Assembly (NCBI GenBank): GCA_016215115.1
Contig: JACRLN010000040.1
Coordinates: forward strand, 1-64,000
Source: Nitrospirota bacterium
GTDB taxonomy: Bacteria; Nitrospirota; Thermodesulfovibrionia; UBA6902
Reading direction: 5' to 3'
DNA length: 64,000 nucleotides
In this document: one piece after another, positions 34,872 to 44,130 of the stretch
How the letters are laid out: each line of letters opens with the position of its first letter
Numbering within the stretch: the stretch's first letter is position 1
Made by a program: the position numbers and the translations under genes
Notes under the pieces: model-generated
The model's database searches: none
What the model saw: only the letters and a program-made list of their open reading frames with translations
What the model was told of the DNA's origin: nothing

Positions 34872-35098
34872 GTAAATTTCCATCGTTGTCCGGAAAAGAA
34901 ATTGTTTTTATTTTAAAAAAAGCCGGTTTTACCTCTGAAAGACAAAGAGGCAGCCATGTCTTTATGAAACATTCTGACGGACGAGTAACAGTAGTCCCGG
35001 TTCATTCAGGTGAAACAATTGGCGCAGGACTGTTATCCAAGATATTAAGAGATGTGGAAATGACAAAAGATGACTTCCTGAAAATGCTTAAAGGTTAA
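34868..35098 (+). CDS. hicA: HicA-like mRNA interferase toxin
   Basis: A 76-aa HicA/YcfA-family toxin, with the double-stranded-RNA-binding-like fold and the catalytic His in RQRGSHVFMKH (His30). It starts in the last codons of hicB. Confidence 0.93.
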   Translation: MSKFPSLSGKEIVFILKKAGFTSERQRGSHVFMKHSDGRVTVVPVHSGETIGAGLLSKILRDVEMTKDDFLKMLKG

Positions 35099-35149
35099 AT
35101 TTGGAAAGGGAAGGGGATATGCCTCTTTTAAAGTTTAAATAAATAGCCC

Positions 35150-35392
35150 ATGAAAAAGTCTCATCAGAATATCAACATTGTGCATACGGCGTATTGCCCC
35201 CATTGCAGAGCCGTCACCAACCTGAGCGTGTCCATCACTCTGCAGACCATCCCCGTACCGGATGGAAAAACGGAAACGCTTGTCTCACGAACGTATCATT
35301 GTGAATCCTGCTGCTCATTTGTGCGAAGTGAAGATGATGTATCACTTCTCGCAGGGTATGGGGAAAGCGACTTTGCAGGACTCGTTACTTAA
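35150..35392 (+). CDS. Small zinc-ribbon-like protein of unknown function
   Basis: An 80-aa protein with a Cys pair at each end of a beta-rich core (YCPHCRAV; YHCESCCSFV), the layout of a zinc ribbon. No family recognised. Its C-terminal ten residues are probably a read-through of the neighbouring fragment, since the DNA beyond it encodes an ORF6N relic in another frame. Confidence 0.55.
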   Translation: MKKSHQNINIVHTAYCPHCRAVTNLSVSITLQTIPVPDGKTETLVSRTYHCESCCSFVRSEDDVSLLAGYGESDFAGLVT

Positions 35393-35480
35393 ATCCAACC
35401 ATGGCGGCAGAAGATATCTTCCCTATGTCTTTACCGAGCAGGGATTTGCGATGCTTTCCGAGGAAATAAGAGTTGTTTAA
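35391..35480 (+). pseudogene. ORF6N-domain relic
   Basis: The frame of ORF 35262-35480 ends with GGRRYLPYVFTEQGFAMLS, matching the conserved centre of ORF6N (phage antirepressor-like) domains. The flanking sequence in that frame does not look like the domain, so only a fragment of about 30 residues remains. It suggests past insertion and decay of a phage-type gene between the HicAB pair and the next genes. Confidence 0.6.
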
Positions 35481-35561
35481 GAAGAATTATTTTATAATAA
35501 GTGTTCAGAATTTGCTGGCCAGTATGTTTATATCGCAGTATTCAGAGGCGTTCTTGTTGGC

Positions 35562-35885
35562 GTGGCTGACTCACTGCAAGAGACCAGACACATGCTTAGT
35601 GACATGAATTTGGAGAAACTGCTCCTCTGGTATCACGATTTATATAAGAAATATGATGAAAAAGTTAGAGAAAATGAGGGCGCCATCAGGTTTCTGACAA
35701 ATGTGGTCGAATGGTTTGAACAAGGCCGCCATAAAAAGAAGAAAAGCAAGCTGGCAGGAATAGACAATATCTTTTTCCTCTTTGATAAGGAATATCTGAA
35801 GAAGGCCAAAGATCCTCTTGATGCGATAAAAATATTTTTGGCAGCAAAACAAAAAGAGAAAAGAGAACGGGGCATATTCGGATGA
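35562..35885 (+). CDS. Small protein of unknown function
   Basis: Not recognised: 107 residues from a GTG (35562), or 97 from the ATG at 35592, with a basic helical profile (KKKKSKLAGIDNIFF) and no signal peptide. It overlaps the next gene by four bases (ATGA), so both are co-translated. Confidence 0.6.
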   Translation: MADSLQETRHMLSDMNLEKLLLWYHDLYKKYDEKVRENEGAIRFLTNVVEWFEQGRHKKKKSKLAGIDNIFFLFDKEYLKKAKDPLDAIKIFLAAKQKEKRERGIFG

Positions 35886-36406
35886 TCAAAAGTGAATCTG
35901 AGAAAGTACTGTTCAAAGATATGGTTCGGTCATGCACTTTCAAAAAAGTGAAAGACGCATTACTCGAACTTTATCCTGACCAGAAAAAGGTTATTAATGG
36001 GTACAAGTATGTTTTTCAAACTCTAAGACTTATGCGGTATAGATATAACAAAGAAGGGTTGGTTATTGATATCAGGAAAGTCGGGAGAGGGAAGAACGCA
36101 TATTTCTGTGTCAGCGGTCTATGCACAGAAAAAGGCATTCAACAGTCATACGCCCTTGAGTATACTCCGTGGTCGAAATGGCTTGGATATGAGGTGGATA
36201 AAAAAGTTCTTAAAAAGATGCCGAAGGAAGAAATAATAGCACACTGCTTTTGGGAGATGACCTTTATGGGTTTTACTCAGGACAAGATCAGAAGCAGGCT
36301 GTTTGTGCTAAGAAGGCGGGTCAAAGATATTGAAGATGGCAAGGCAAGAACTATCCCTTACAAAGAAGTAATGGCAAGAATTAAAGATAAATTAAAAAAT
36401 GGATAG
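35882..36406 (+). CDS. Unknown protein coupled to the 107-aa protein
   Basis: Not recognised: 174 residues, soluble, basic (pI likely high from many K/R), with regularly placed aromatic residues (GYKYVFQTLRLMRYRYNKEGLVIDIRKVGRGKNAYFC). Four-base overlap with the preceding gene implies a two-gene unit. A nucleic-acid-binding role is conceivable given its basic character, but no motif supports it. Confidence 0.65.
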   Translation: MIKSESEKVLFKDMVRSCTFKKVKDALLELYPDQKKVINGYKYVFQTLRLMRYRYNKEGLVIDIRKVGRGKNAYFCVSGLCTEKGIQQSYALEYTPWSKWLGYEVDKKVLKKMPKEEIIAHCFWEMTFMGFTQDKIRSRLFVLRRRVKDIEDGKARTIPYKEVMARIKDKLKNG

Positions 36407-36495
36407 TGCGAAAGCGGATAAGGGGTAAGGATTAGGGGGTAATGGGTGAGAGGTTAGGGGAAGAAACCACGCCATAAGCAAATTTATGCAATAGA

Positions 36496-37728
36496 TCAAT
36501 GAAAGAACAGATAGCCGATGAATATAGATGCCAGTAGGCCTGCAAGATCAGCGATGAGTCCGCATATGACTGCGTAGCGCGTATTTTTTATCCCGACAGA
36601 ACCGAAATAAACGGCGATGATATAAAACGTGGTATCGGAGGAGCCCTGCATTATTGACGCGACCCTTCCGGCGAAGGAGTCGGCCCCATATGTCTTCATC
36701 GCATCCACCATCATGCCCCTCGCGCCGCTTCCACTGAGAGGTTTCATGAACGCGGTCGGCAGAGCGCCCGTAAAGTCGGCATTTATGTTCAGCGATACCA
36801 GAGTATTACGAATCAGATCTGTGAGCATGTCCATTGCTCCCGATGTCCTGAAAACGCCCACGGCAACCAGAATGGCGATCAGATAGGGGATGATCCTGAC
36901 GGCAATATGAAAGCCGTCTTTCGCCCCTTCGATAAATGATTCGTAAACGTTGACCCGCCTGAATGAAGCGAGCAGTATAAAACCGACGATGATGGAAAAA
37001 AGCAGGAGATTGGCCGCAACTGAGGAAACAGCCGCTATCTCTTCCCTGCTCATCCTGGAAAGAATGAACATCGATGCGCCGACAAATAATGTGAAAACTC
37101 CGAGATATGCCAGGACCACCCTGTCCAGTAGATTGATCCTCTGATACAGGGCCACGCTGATGAGACCCGCCATAGTTGAAAATGAGGTCGCCAGTAATAT
37201 GGGAATAAAAATATCCGAGGGGTCCGCGGCCCCGAGCTGGAACCGGTACACCATGATAGTAACGGGGATAAGTGTGAGTCCGGAGGTGTTCAGCACGGTA
37301 AACATTATCATGGGGTTCGATGCCATGTGCCTGTCTTTGTTTGTGGCCTGCATCTCCTTCATAGCCCTTAAACCGAGAGGCGTGGCAGCGTTATCAAGTC
37401 CCAGCATATTGGCGGAGATGTTCATGATGATGGAGCCTACGGCAGGATGGTCTTTTTCAAGCTCAGGGAAGAGACGGTGAAAAAACGGCCAGATGGCCCT
37501 GGAAAAGATCCTGACGATCCCGCCTTCTTCTCCTATCTTCATCAAACCCATCCAGAGGGTCAGGACGCCTGTCAATCCCAGGGAGATCTCAAATCCTGAT
37601 CTGGCATATTCGAATGTGGCGTTCATCATCTGAGGGAATACGTCCATGTCGCCGAACATGAGCAGCTTTGCCATCCCGACAACAAAGGCGATCACAAAAA
37701 AACCGATCCAGATGTAATTGAGAAGCAT
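36496..37728 (-). CDS. SpmA/SpmB-like nucleoside recognition (gate-domain) membrane protein
   Basis: A 410-aa polytopic membrane protein, seen in non-sporulating bacteria as 'spore maturation protein', formed by SpmA-like and SpmB-like halves in one chain. Each half has a gate/nucleoside-recognition-like segment (MMNATFEYARSGFEISLGLTGVLTLWMGLMKIGEEGG; LPTAFMKPLSGSGARGMMVDAMKTYGADS). It lies opposite the HicAB-side genes, convergent with the 174-aa gene. Substrate unknown; a transporter or channel-like role is inferred. Confidence 0.8.
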   Translation of the reverse strand: MLLNYIWIGFFVIAFVVGMAKLLMFGDMDVFPQMMNATFEYARSGFEISLGLTGVLTLWMGLMKIGEEGGIVRIFSRAIWPFFHRLFPELEKDHPAVGSIIMNISANMLGLDNAATPLGLRAMKEMQATNKDRHMASNPMIMFTVLNTSGLTLIPVTIMVYRFQLGAADPSDIFIPILLATSFSTMAGLISVALYQRINLLDRVVLAYLGVFTLFVGASMFILSRMSREEIAAVSSVAANLLLFSIIVGFILLASFRRVNVYESFIEGAKDGFHIAVRIIPYLIAILVAVGVFRTSGAMDMLTDLIRNTLVSLNINADFTGALPTAFMKPLSGSGARGMMVDAMKTYGADSFAGRVASIMQGSSDTTFYIIAVYFGSVGIKNTRYAVICGLIADLAGLLASIFIGYLFFH

Positions 37729-37875
37729 GCACTATAGTACCACAGAAAAGAAGTAGGGGGTATGGGGTATGAAGATCGAAAGAGTGAAAGCGCAAAAGTC
37801 AAAAGTTCAGAAGCGCGGAAGTGCAGAAGTACAAAAATCAAAAGAGCAGAAGGGCGTATGGCATATGCCCTGCAG

Positions 37876-37895
37876 GGGCATGGCATGCCATGCCC
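37876..37895. repeat. 20-bp perfect palindrome in a repeat-rich gap
   Basis: GGGCATGGCATGCCATGCCC is a perfect palindrome. The preceding bases (37775-37855) are a purine-rich degenerate repeat built on AAAAGTNCAGAAG, the same family seen between rnfC and rnfD, rnfA and rnfB, and inside rnfB. Confidence 0.85.
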
Positions 37896-37953
37896 GATAG
37901 CGGGAAGATACATTTAATAAATTAATGTTTAAATCTGTTAATATGAATTTCTG

Positions 37954-38043
37954 ATGGGATCACTGCTTGCTGTCGATCTGGGTTTAAAGACTGGCCTTGC
38001 GCGTTACTTCTGTAACATCATGCGTTACGACGGGATGAGATAG
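37954..38043 (+). pseudogene. 29-residue N-terminal relic of a RuvC/RNase H-like protein
   Basis: MGSLLAVDLGLKTGLARY begins like RuvC- or RNase H-fold nucleases (hydrophobic strand, D-x-G, then basic residues), then stops at TAG 38041, one base before the ATG of the DUF2784 gene. It looks like the 5' end of a truncated gene, but 29 residues are too few for certainty. Confidence 0.4.
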
Positions 38044-38400
38044 ATGCTTTACCGGATCGCCGCAGACATCACAGTCCTTCTTCACTTGCTCTGGATACTA
38101 TTCCTCATCTTCGGTGCGTTTATAGGAAGAAAATATAGATGGGTCAAAAGAGTTCATATCAGCGCGATAATCTTTGCACTCGTCATACAGTTTTTCGGCT
38201 GGTACTGTCCTTTCACACATCTTGAAATATGGTTGAGACGAATGCATGATCCATCGCAAAGTTACTCCGGCTCATTTATAATTCATTATGTTGAGAAAAT
38301 TGTATATATCAATCTCTCTCCCAAAATAATTATAGTATTAACAATCATTCTCGCTGTCATTTCATTATGGATATATTCTCCACGTCATAAAAAGCGTTAA
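38044..38400 (+). CDS. DUF2784 family membrane protein
   Basis: A 118-aa protein with three or four transmembrane helices and the DUF2784 landmarks LLHLLWILFLIFGAF, WCPFTHLE-like GWYCPFTHLEIWLR and a C-terminal helix. Its ATG follows directly on the TAG of the RuvC-like relic, so translation may be coupled. Function unknown. Confidence 0.88.
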   Translation: MLYRIAADITVLLHLLWILFLIFGAFIGRKYRWVKRVHISAIIFALVIQFFGWYCPFTHLEIWLRRMHDPSQSYSGSFIIHYVEKIVYINLSPKIIIVLTIILAVISLWIYSPRHKKR

Positions 38401-38406
38401 CTCTCA

Positions 38407-38436
38407 TTGTGATTTTTGGGTAAAATTATTTATAAT
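38407..38436 (+). promoter_or_regulatory. Candidate promoter for rpsO-pnp
   Basis: TTGTGA (38407-38412), 18 bases, TATAAT (38431-38436), about 80 bases upstream of rpsO. The -10 box is consensus and the -35 weak, plausible for a ribosomal protein operon. Confidence 0.5.
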
Positions 38437-38516
38437 TAATCATCCTGAATTCTAACGGGGTTTACTTACTTGTCAGGTTTGTGTTAGAATTTTTTTCTTA
38501 GAAGGAAGGTAATGTT

Positions 38517-38786
38517 ATGTCATTAGCAAGAGAACAGAAAGAAACAATTATCAAAGATTTTAAATTGCATGAAGGTGATACGGGTTCGCCGGAGGTCCAG
38601 ATAGCTTTAATAAGCGAGCGGCTGAACAGCCTTACAACGCACTTTCAGACCCACAAGAAAGACCACCACTCTCGAAGAGGCCTTTTAAAACTTGTAGGGC
38701 AGAGACGCAGACTATTAGGTTATCTAAAGACAACCGATCAGGAAAGATACGAGCAGCTTATTAAAAGGCTTGGATTGAGAAAGTGA
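38517..38786 (+). CDS. rpsO: 30S ribosomal protein S15
   Basis: An 89-aa protein matching S15 throughout ([67 protein letters not shown]). It binds 16S rRNA early in 30S assembly. Its stop is five bases from the pnp start, the classic rpsO-pnp pair. Confidence 0.98.
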   Translation: MSLAREQKETIIKDFKLHEGDTGSPEVQIALISERLNSLTTHFQTHKKDHHSRRGLLKLVGQRRRLLGYLKTTDQERYEQLIKRLGLRK

Positions 38787-38791
38787 ACTGA

Positions 38792-40888
38792 ATGACACAT
38801 GTTGAGATTGAAGTCAAAGGAAAACCCCTTTATCTTGAGACAGGACGTTTTGCAAGACAGGCCGACGGTTCTGTTATTGCCAGATACGGCGACACCGTTA
38901 TATTAGCAACGGCTGTAGCAGCCAAAGAACCAAAAAAAAATATAGACTTTTTCCCCCTTACGGTTGATTATCAGGAAAAGGCTTACGCCGCGGGCAAGAT
39001 CCCCGGAGGCTTTTTCAAAAGGGAAGGCAGGCCGACCGAGAAGGAAGTGCTTACCTCCCGCCTTATTGACAGGCCGATCAGACCGCTTTTCCCCGACGGA
39101 TTTTATTCAGAGACTCAAGGGATAGTCTCGGTTCTCTCCTTCGGCAATGAAAACATATCTGATATCCTTGGTATAATTGGAATATCCGCGGCTCTTGGCA
39201 TATCGGATATTCCCTTTGAAAAGCCTGTAGGCGCTGTAAGAATAGGCATCCTCAAAGATTCTTTTGTTGTGAATCCCGATCTTCAGGAAATAGAAGAATG
39301 CGATTTCAGCATGGTCGTTGCCGGCAGTGAAGACGCGGTCGGCATGGTAGAGGGCGGAGGACTTGAAATCACGGAAGCAGTGCTTCTTGAAGCGCTTGAC
39401 ATGGCGCATGCGGAAATAAAAAAAGTTATTGCCCTGCAAAAGCAGTTAATATCTATGGTGGGGAGACCCAAAAGACCGGTTACTCCTCCAAAGACGGACG
39501 ACACATTAACAGCTACAATTTCAGGCCTTTCATTAGAAAAGATAAAACAGGCGATTATCATCCCTGATAAACTCAGAAGACAGGACGCCCTTAATAATAT
39601 TCTTAAAGACGTTATTACAGCTCTCAATGCCGGGGAAGAAGATATCTCAAAGGATATCATGTTCTTTTTTAACAAATTAGAGAAAGATCTTGTGCGCAAC
39701 ATGATCCTGCAGCAGGGAATACGGGCTGACGGGCGCAGACCGGATGAGATAAGGAAGATAAGCTGCGATGTGGGGATCCTTCCGAGGACGCACGGTTCTG
39801 CTCTTTTTGTGCGAGGCGAGACTCAGTGCCTTGCGGCGGTTACACTCGGCACCGCAGAAGACGAGCAGAGAATTGATGCGCTTGAAGGAGAGTCAAAAAA
39901 GACTTTCATGCTCCATTATAATTTCCCGCCTTTCAGCGTGGGAGAAGTAAAGCCGCTTCGTTCTCCGGGCAGGAGAGAAATCGGTCACGGCATGCTTGCA
40001 GAAAGGGCGTTGAAAGTTGTGCTGCCGGAGAGAAATAAGTTTCCCTACACGATACGCATTGTGGCTGATATACTCGAATCAAACGGCTCATCCTCTATGG
40101 CTACAGTATGCGGCGGTACACTGGCGCTCATGGATGCAGGAGTGCCGATAAGGACGCCGGTCGCCGGCATTGCGATGGGACTTATTCAGGAAGGCGAAAA
40201 AACGGTAATCCTTAAAGATATACTTGGTCTCGAAGATCACCTCGGAGATATGGATTTCAAGGTTACAGGTACAGAGGAAGGTATTACAGCATTTCAAATG
40301 GATGTAAAGATAGGCGGGGTAAGCAGGGGAATAATGGCCGGAGCATTAGAACAGGCCCGGGAGGGAAGACTTTATATTCTTCATAAAATGAAGGAAATAC
40401 TTGCAAGTCCCAGGGAGAGTCTCGCAACTCATGCCCCGAGGATTTTTACAATACAGATTAACCCTGAAAAGATAAGAGAAGTGATCGGGTCCGGAGGCAA
40501 GGTTATCAGGGGAATTGTTGAACAGACAGGCGTAAAGATAGATATTGAAGATACCGGAATTGTGAATATTGCGGCAGTAGACGAGGGTTCTGCTCAGAAG
40601 GCAATAGATATCATAAAGGGAATAGTTGCTGAGGCTGAAGTTGGAAAGCTCTACATGGGAAAGGTCAAGAGAATAGTTGATTTCGGCGCATTTGTAGAAA
40701 TATTCCCCGGAACCGAAGGACTGCTTCACATATCGCAAATTTCTGATAAAAGGATCGTATCAGTTACAGACGTCCTTAAGGAAGGAGAAGAAGTTCTTGT
40801 CAAAGTCATAGAAGTTGATAAGATGGGAAGGGTGCGTTTAAGCAGAAAAGAAGCCCTTAGAGACCAGCCTTCAAAGAAGGAAGAATAA
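38792..40888 (+). CDS. pnp: Polynucleotide phosphorylase
   Basis: A 698-aa 3'-5' exoribonuclease with two RNase PH domains, an alpha-helical linker, a KH domain (VIGSGGKVIRGIVEQTGVKIDIEDTG) and a C-terminal S1 domain (GKLYMGKVKRIVDFGAFVEIFPGTEGLLHISQI). Hallmark residues such as RPDGRRPDEIRKISCDVG are present. It phosphorolytically degrades RNA. The pair with rpsO is often coordinated by RNase III and PNPase itself. Confidence 0.98.
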   Translation: MTHVEIEVKGKPLYLETGRFARQADGSVIARYGDTVILATAVAAKEPKKNIDFFPLTVDYQEKAYAAGKIPGGFFKREGRPTEKEVLTSRLIDRPIRPLFPDGFYSETQGIVSVLSFGNENISDILGIIGISAALGISDIPFEKPVGAVRIGILKDSFVVNPDLQEIEECDFSMVVAGSEDAVGMVEGGGLEITEAVLLEALDMAHAEIKKVIALQKQLISMVGRPKRPVTPPKTDDTLTATISGLSLEKIKQAIIIPDKLRRQDALNNILKDVITALNAGEEDISKDIMFFFNKLEKDLVRNMILQQGIRADGRRPDEIRKISCDVGILPRTHGSALFVRGETQCLAAVTLGTAEDEQRIDALEGESKKTFMLHYNFPPFSVGEVKPLRSPGRREIGHGMLAERALKVVLPERNKFPYTIRIVADILESNGSSSMATVCGGTLALMDAGVPIRTPVAGIAMGLIQEGEKTVILKDILGLEDHLGDMDFKVTGTEEGITAFQMDVKIGGVSRGIMAGALEQAREGRLYILHKMKEILASPRESLATHAPRIFTIQINPEKIREVIGSGGKVIRGIVEQTGVKIDIEDTGIVNIAAVDEGSAQKAIDIIKGIVAEAEVGKLYMGKVKRIVDFGAFVEIFPGTEGLLHISQISDKRIVSVTDVLKEGEEVLVKVIEVDKMGRVRLSRKEALRDQPSKKEE

Positions 40889-40924
40889 TATACGGCTCGT
40901 TAAGGAGTCTCGAACGTATTAAAT

Positions 40925-41114
40925 CTGGATTCCCGCTTTCACGGGAAAGACCTATGCTGTCATCCCCGTGAAAGCAGGAATCCAGTTGCATTTTTTGTCT
41001 TTTATTATTCTCATAATAGTCTGTACATTAATAAAGCGTCATTCCCGCATGTCTTTAGCGGGAATCCAGTAGTTTCTATCCTCTGGATGCCCGATAAAAG
41101 TCCTTGGGCATGAC
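40925..41114. repeat. Two copies of the GTCATTCCCG repeat between pnp and M16 peptidase gene
   Basis: The first (40925-40985, variant CTGGATTCCCGC...GCAGGAATCCAG) and the second (41038-41114, full double hairpin) are separated by about 50 bases. This 290-bp gap holds no gene. Confidence 0.85.
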
Positions 41115-41180
41115 AGATAAAGGACTGACAGTTTGTAAATACTATTTTGAGACTATTAATAACTAATAAATTTAACTGCC

Positions 41181-42437
41181 ATGTTTAAGAAAGTACTTCT
41201 TGAAAACAACATACCGGTGCTCCTTGAGACTGTGAAAGAAGCGCATTCCCTGTGCATTGGCATATGGGTAAAGACAGGTGCGCGATATGAGAATCCTGAC
41301 AATAACGGTATTTCTCATTTTCTGGAACATATGTTTTTTAAAGGGACAGAGAAACGCACTGCAGAAGGCATTGCAATGGAGACGGATTCCCTGGGCGCTG
41401 AATTAAACGCCCTCACTTCTTCAGAGTACACGCTTTTTTATGTAAAAGTCCTTGATGAATACATTGAGAAAGCGGTAGACCTTTTGACAGACATATTTCT
41501 ACATTCAACTTTTCCTGAAACCGGTATTGAAAAGGAAAAGAATATAATCAGCGAGGAAATAAACATGGTTGAGGATACGCCTTCTGATTATGTTCATGAG
41601 CTCTTCAATAAAAATGTATGGGGAAAGGACGGACTGGGACAGCCTGTTCTCGGTAGCAAAGAAACGATTGAGACCTTTACGAGGGAAGACCTCCTTAGGT
41701 ACATAGGCAAATGCTACGGCAGAGGGAATATTGTTGTTGCCTGCAGCGGCAATTTCAGGGAGGAAGAATTCATTGCATATCTCAATCGCAGTCTCGGCGG
41801 GCTGCAGCGAAACTCTGAAAAAAGACGCGAATTATCTTCCGAGTTTATGAGCGGGCTGCATGTAATACCAAAAGACCTGTCAGAAGCGCATGTATGTCTC
41901 GGCCTTAAGGGCATGCCTTATGGCAGTGAAGACAGATACTCGATGCATTTGCTTAATACGATTTTTGGTTCCGGTTACAGTTCAAGACTTTTTCAGAACA
42001 TAAGGGAAAAGAGGGGACTGGTATATTCAATATATTCTTTTCATATGTCATATTCAGATACCGGACTCTGGGCTGTTTGTGCCGGTACTGAGAAGAAACA
42101 TATCAATGAAGTTATTAATATTACAGTCGATGAGATGAGAAACCTGTCGGGGACTGTTACCTCTGATGAACTGCAACGCGCTAAGGCGCAACTCAAGGGA
42201 AATCTTATCCTTGCCCTCGAATCAACAAGTAGCAAGATGACGAATATAGCCAAGCAGGAAATATACTACGGCAAATATTTTTCTCCCGAAGAAGTAATCA
42301 GTATGGTTGATTCCGTAACTCTCGGGGATGTGAAAAATCTTGCACAAAGGCTTGTGGGTGATAATCCTTTAGCTCTGACCGTATATGGGCCTGTGAAGGA
42401 AGAGGATATTAAGGGGTCGGGCAAGGTTTTACAATAA
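41181..42437 (+). CDS. M16 family zinc metallopeptidase
   Basis: A 418-aa processing-protease-like peptidase. The inverted zinc motif H46-FLE-H50 (HFLEHMFFKG) is followed by the expected distal Glu in EEINMVEDT. Domain halves of an M16B protein (mitochondrial processing peptidase-like, ymxG in Bacillus) are visible. It lies downstream of rpsO-pnp, a common arrangement. No signal peptide, so it is cytoplasmic. Confidence 0.9.
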   Translation: MFKKVLLENNIPVLLETVKEAHSLCIGIWVKTGARYENPDNNGISHFLEHMFFKGTEKRTAEGIAMETDSLGAELNALTSSEYTLFYVKVLDEYIEKAVDLLTDIFLHSTFPETGIEKEKNIISEEINMVEDTPSDYVHELFNKNVWGKDGLGQPVLGSKETIETFTREDLLRYIGKCYGRGNIVVACSGNFREEEFIAYLNRSLGGLQRNSEKRRELSSEFMSGLHVIPKDLSEAHVCLGLKGMPYGSEDRYSMHLLNTIFGSGYSSRLFQNIREKRGLVYSIYSFHMSYSDTGLWAVCAGTEKKHINEVINITVDEMRNLSGTVTSDELQRAKAQLKGNLILALESTSSKMTNIAKQEIYYGKYFSPEEVISMVDSVTLGDVKNLAQRLVGDNPLALTVYGPVKEEDIKGSGKVLQ

Positions 42438-42447
42438 TCAAGTCTGA

Positions 42448-44130
42448 TTAGCTTCGCAAAGCAGTCAATAACAGGCCGAACAGTTTCCGCAATGATGGAG
42501 AAGCCTCGAAGTAAGCCAGTTTCCTGTAGAATTCCGATGTAATAGATAGTGGATTCGGCCTCCGCCTAAAAGGTCTCCGAAAAACCGATTTTTGCGGCCG
42601 GTCAAACAACATCACGTTGTTCGTAAAACCTATACCCGATTGTACATCATATATGTCGTGACCAGGGAAACCGCCCCATGGCCCTGACATAAGCCAGTAA
42701 AATTGATCAGCTCTCATGTTGACGCCGATCATCCCGTAGCGCAGATTGGATATTGCACGACCTGCGGCAGCATTGACCTGTGGATCGTTGAGCGATTTCG
42801 GGTGGACAACGATGGCCGCATAGAGGGTCCCCCACAGTGTTCGGTTGGCGAATTCAACCGCACGGTCTATAAATTCCGGCATGCTTTGAGCCTCTATAGC
42901 TGTCTCGGCAAAGAGGCTGCAAAAGGCTTCGGACTTAAAGCAGATGTCTTCAGTGTTATTCGGATCAACGTCTGCAATTAATGTCCAGGGAAGGTGATCC
43001 CCGCCTGCATCGCCAAATTGCCGGGCATCCGGGTGTGCTGCCAGAAATGCCGCATGGCGTTCTTTTGCTCCAGGATAGTAAGCTTTACGTGTTTTCAAAT
43101 TCGACAGCACGCCACCGAGAGCCTTGACGAATGCATCACGCTGCCCCCAGTTCTTATGTTGAATAATCACGCGAGGCGTATGGCAGTTAAAGCCGGCATT
43201 GGCCGCAAACCACGATGTAAGTTCTACCGCCTGTTCCCTGATATCATCATCGCTCCATAGGCCTGGCACAATTATCACAGGAGTAATATTACCCAGTTCG
43301 GCTGTGAAACGTTTTGTGATCAATGGATTGCGCTCTGCCTTGCGTTTTGCGCCTTCAGGGCCGGGGCCGAAGACTATCGCTTCAAAGGTCTTATCCGAGC
43401 CCGTAATGTGAATTTCATCAACTGCGGGGTGATGACACAGATAGGTTCCTTCTTCTGTTCCGCCATAGGTAATGCGCAAAAAGCCCTTTTGAACTAAGGC
43501 CCGAAAACCTTCTTCGATCAGGGGGCCAAGGTAGGCATTTACCGGATTGGTTTTTAAGATAACCACCATGTCTTCGATAAACAGTTTGTACAGGAAATCT
43601 CCAGGAACAAGGCATGAAGCGTTCCCTGCACCAAGCACGACTACAATTTTCCCTTTATGACTCTTATCCTGATAGATACGCCCCTGTGTTTTGACGGCTT
43701 CTTCAACTGTAATCCCTGGGTCCATCCAGATTTCTCCGGTGTAACCTCCGCATAATATCCTGTCAAATTTTGTTTGAGGAAATGTTTTAGCCACTACCTG
43801 GCCATCCTGGCGGACGGTGAATCTTCTGATATGCGGATGCCCATGCTTCCTGATTTCTATCAATGACTGTCGCAACCGCCGCATCTCACTGAATATAGAT
43901 GCAAGCATCGCCCATTCTTCCCCCTCGCCGTGTGTATGCGCAAGAATGCCCTTTGCATCAATGCTTGCGGAAATCCAGCTATCAGCAACCTTCAATAAAT
44001 CCTGGTTAATCTCATCAAGAATGGCTATACGCTTGTAGATGTCGAGCGCAACCCAGGCATCTTTATGTGCCTTGAGAGCCTCCAAAGCTTCGTCAATGGC
44101 TTTCTGAGAAGCAGGCCGTATATCACTCAT
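42448..44130 (-). CDS. Aldehyde dehydrogenase-superfamily protein
   Basis: A 560-aa ALDH-like enzyme. The catalytic Cys is in ANAGFNCHTPRVI, and ITGSDKTF, ELGNITPVII and the general ALDH fold are clear. The N-terminal extension (residues about 1-100) is longer than usual. The C-terminus (PLSITSEFYRKLAYFEASPSLRKLFGLLL) is not typical. It is more closely resembled by the 'acyl-CoA reductase-like' group. It is preceded by a short leader ORF overlapping its start and sits between partial duplications of neighbouring genes, so it was probably inserted here. Confidence 0.85.
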   Translation of the reverse strand: MSDIRPASQKAIDEALEALKAHKDAWVALDIYKRIAILDEINQDLLKVADSWISASIDAKGILAHTHGEGEEWAMLASIFSEMRRLRQSLIEIRKHGHPHIRRFTVRQDGQVVAKTFPQTKFDRILCGGYTGEIWMDPGITVEEAVKTQGRIYQDKSHKGKIVVVLGAGNASCLVPGDFLYKLFIEDMVVILKTNPVNAYLGPLIEEGFRALVQKGFLRITYGGTEEGTYLCHHPAVDEIHITGSDKTFEAIVFGPGPEGAKRKAERNPLITKRFTAELGNITPVIIVPGLWSDDDIREQAVELTSWFAANAGFNCHTPRVIIQHKNWGQRDAFVKALGGVLSNLKTRKAYYPGAKERHAAFLAAHPDARQFGDAGGDHLPWTLIADVDPNNTEDICFKSEAFCSLFAETAIEAQSMPEFIDRAVEFANRTLWGTLYAAIVVHPKSLNDPQVNAAAGRAISNLRYGMIGVNMRADQFYWLMSGPWGGFPGHDIYDVQSGIGFTNNVMLFDRPQKSVFRRPFRRRPNPLSITSEFYRKLAYFEASPSLRKLFGLLLTALRS

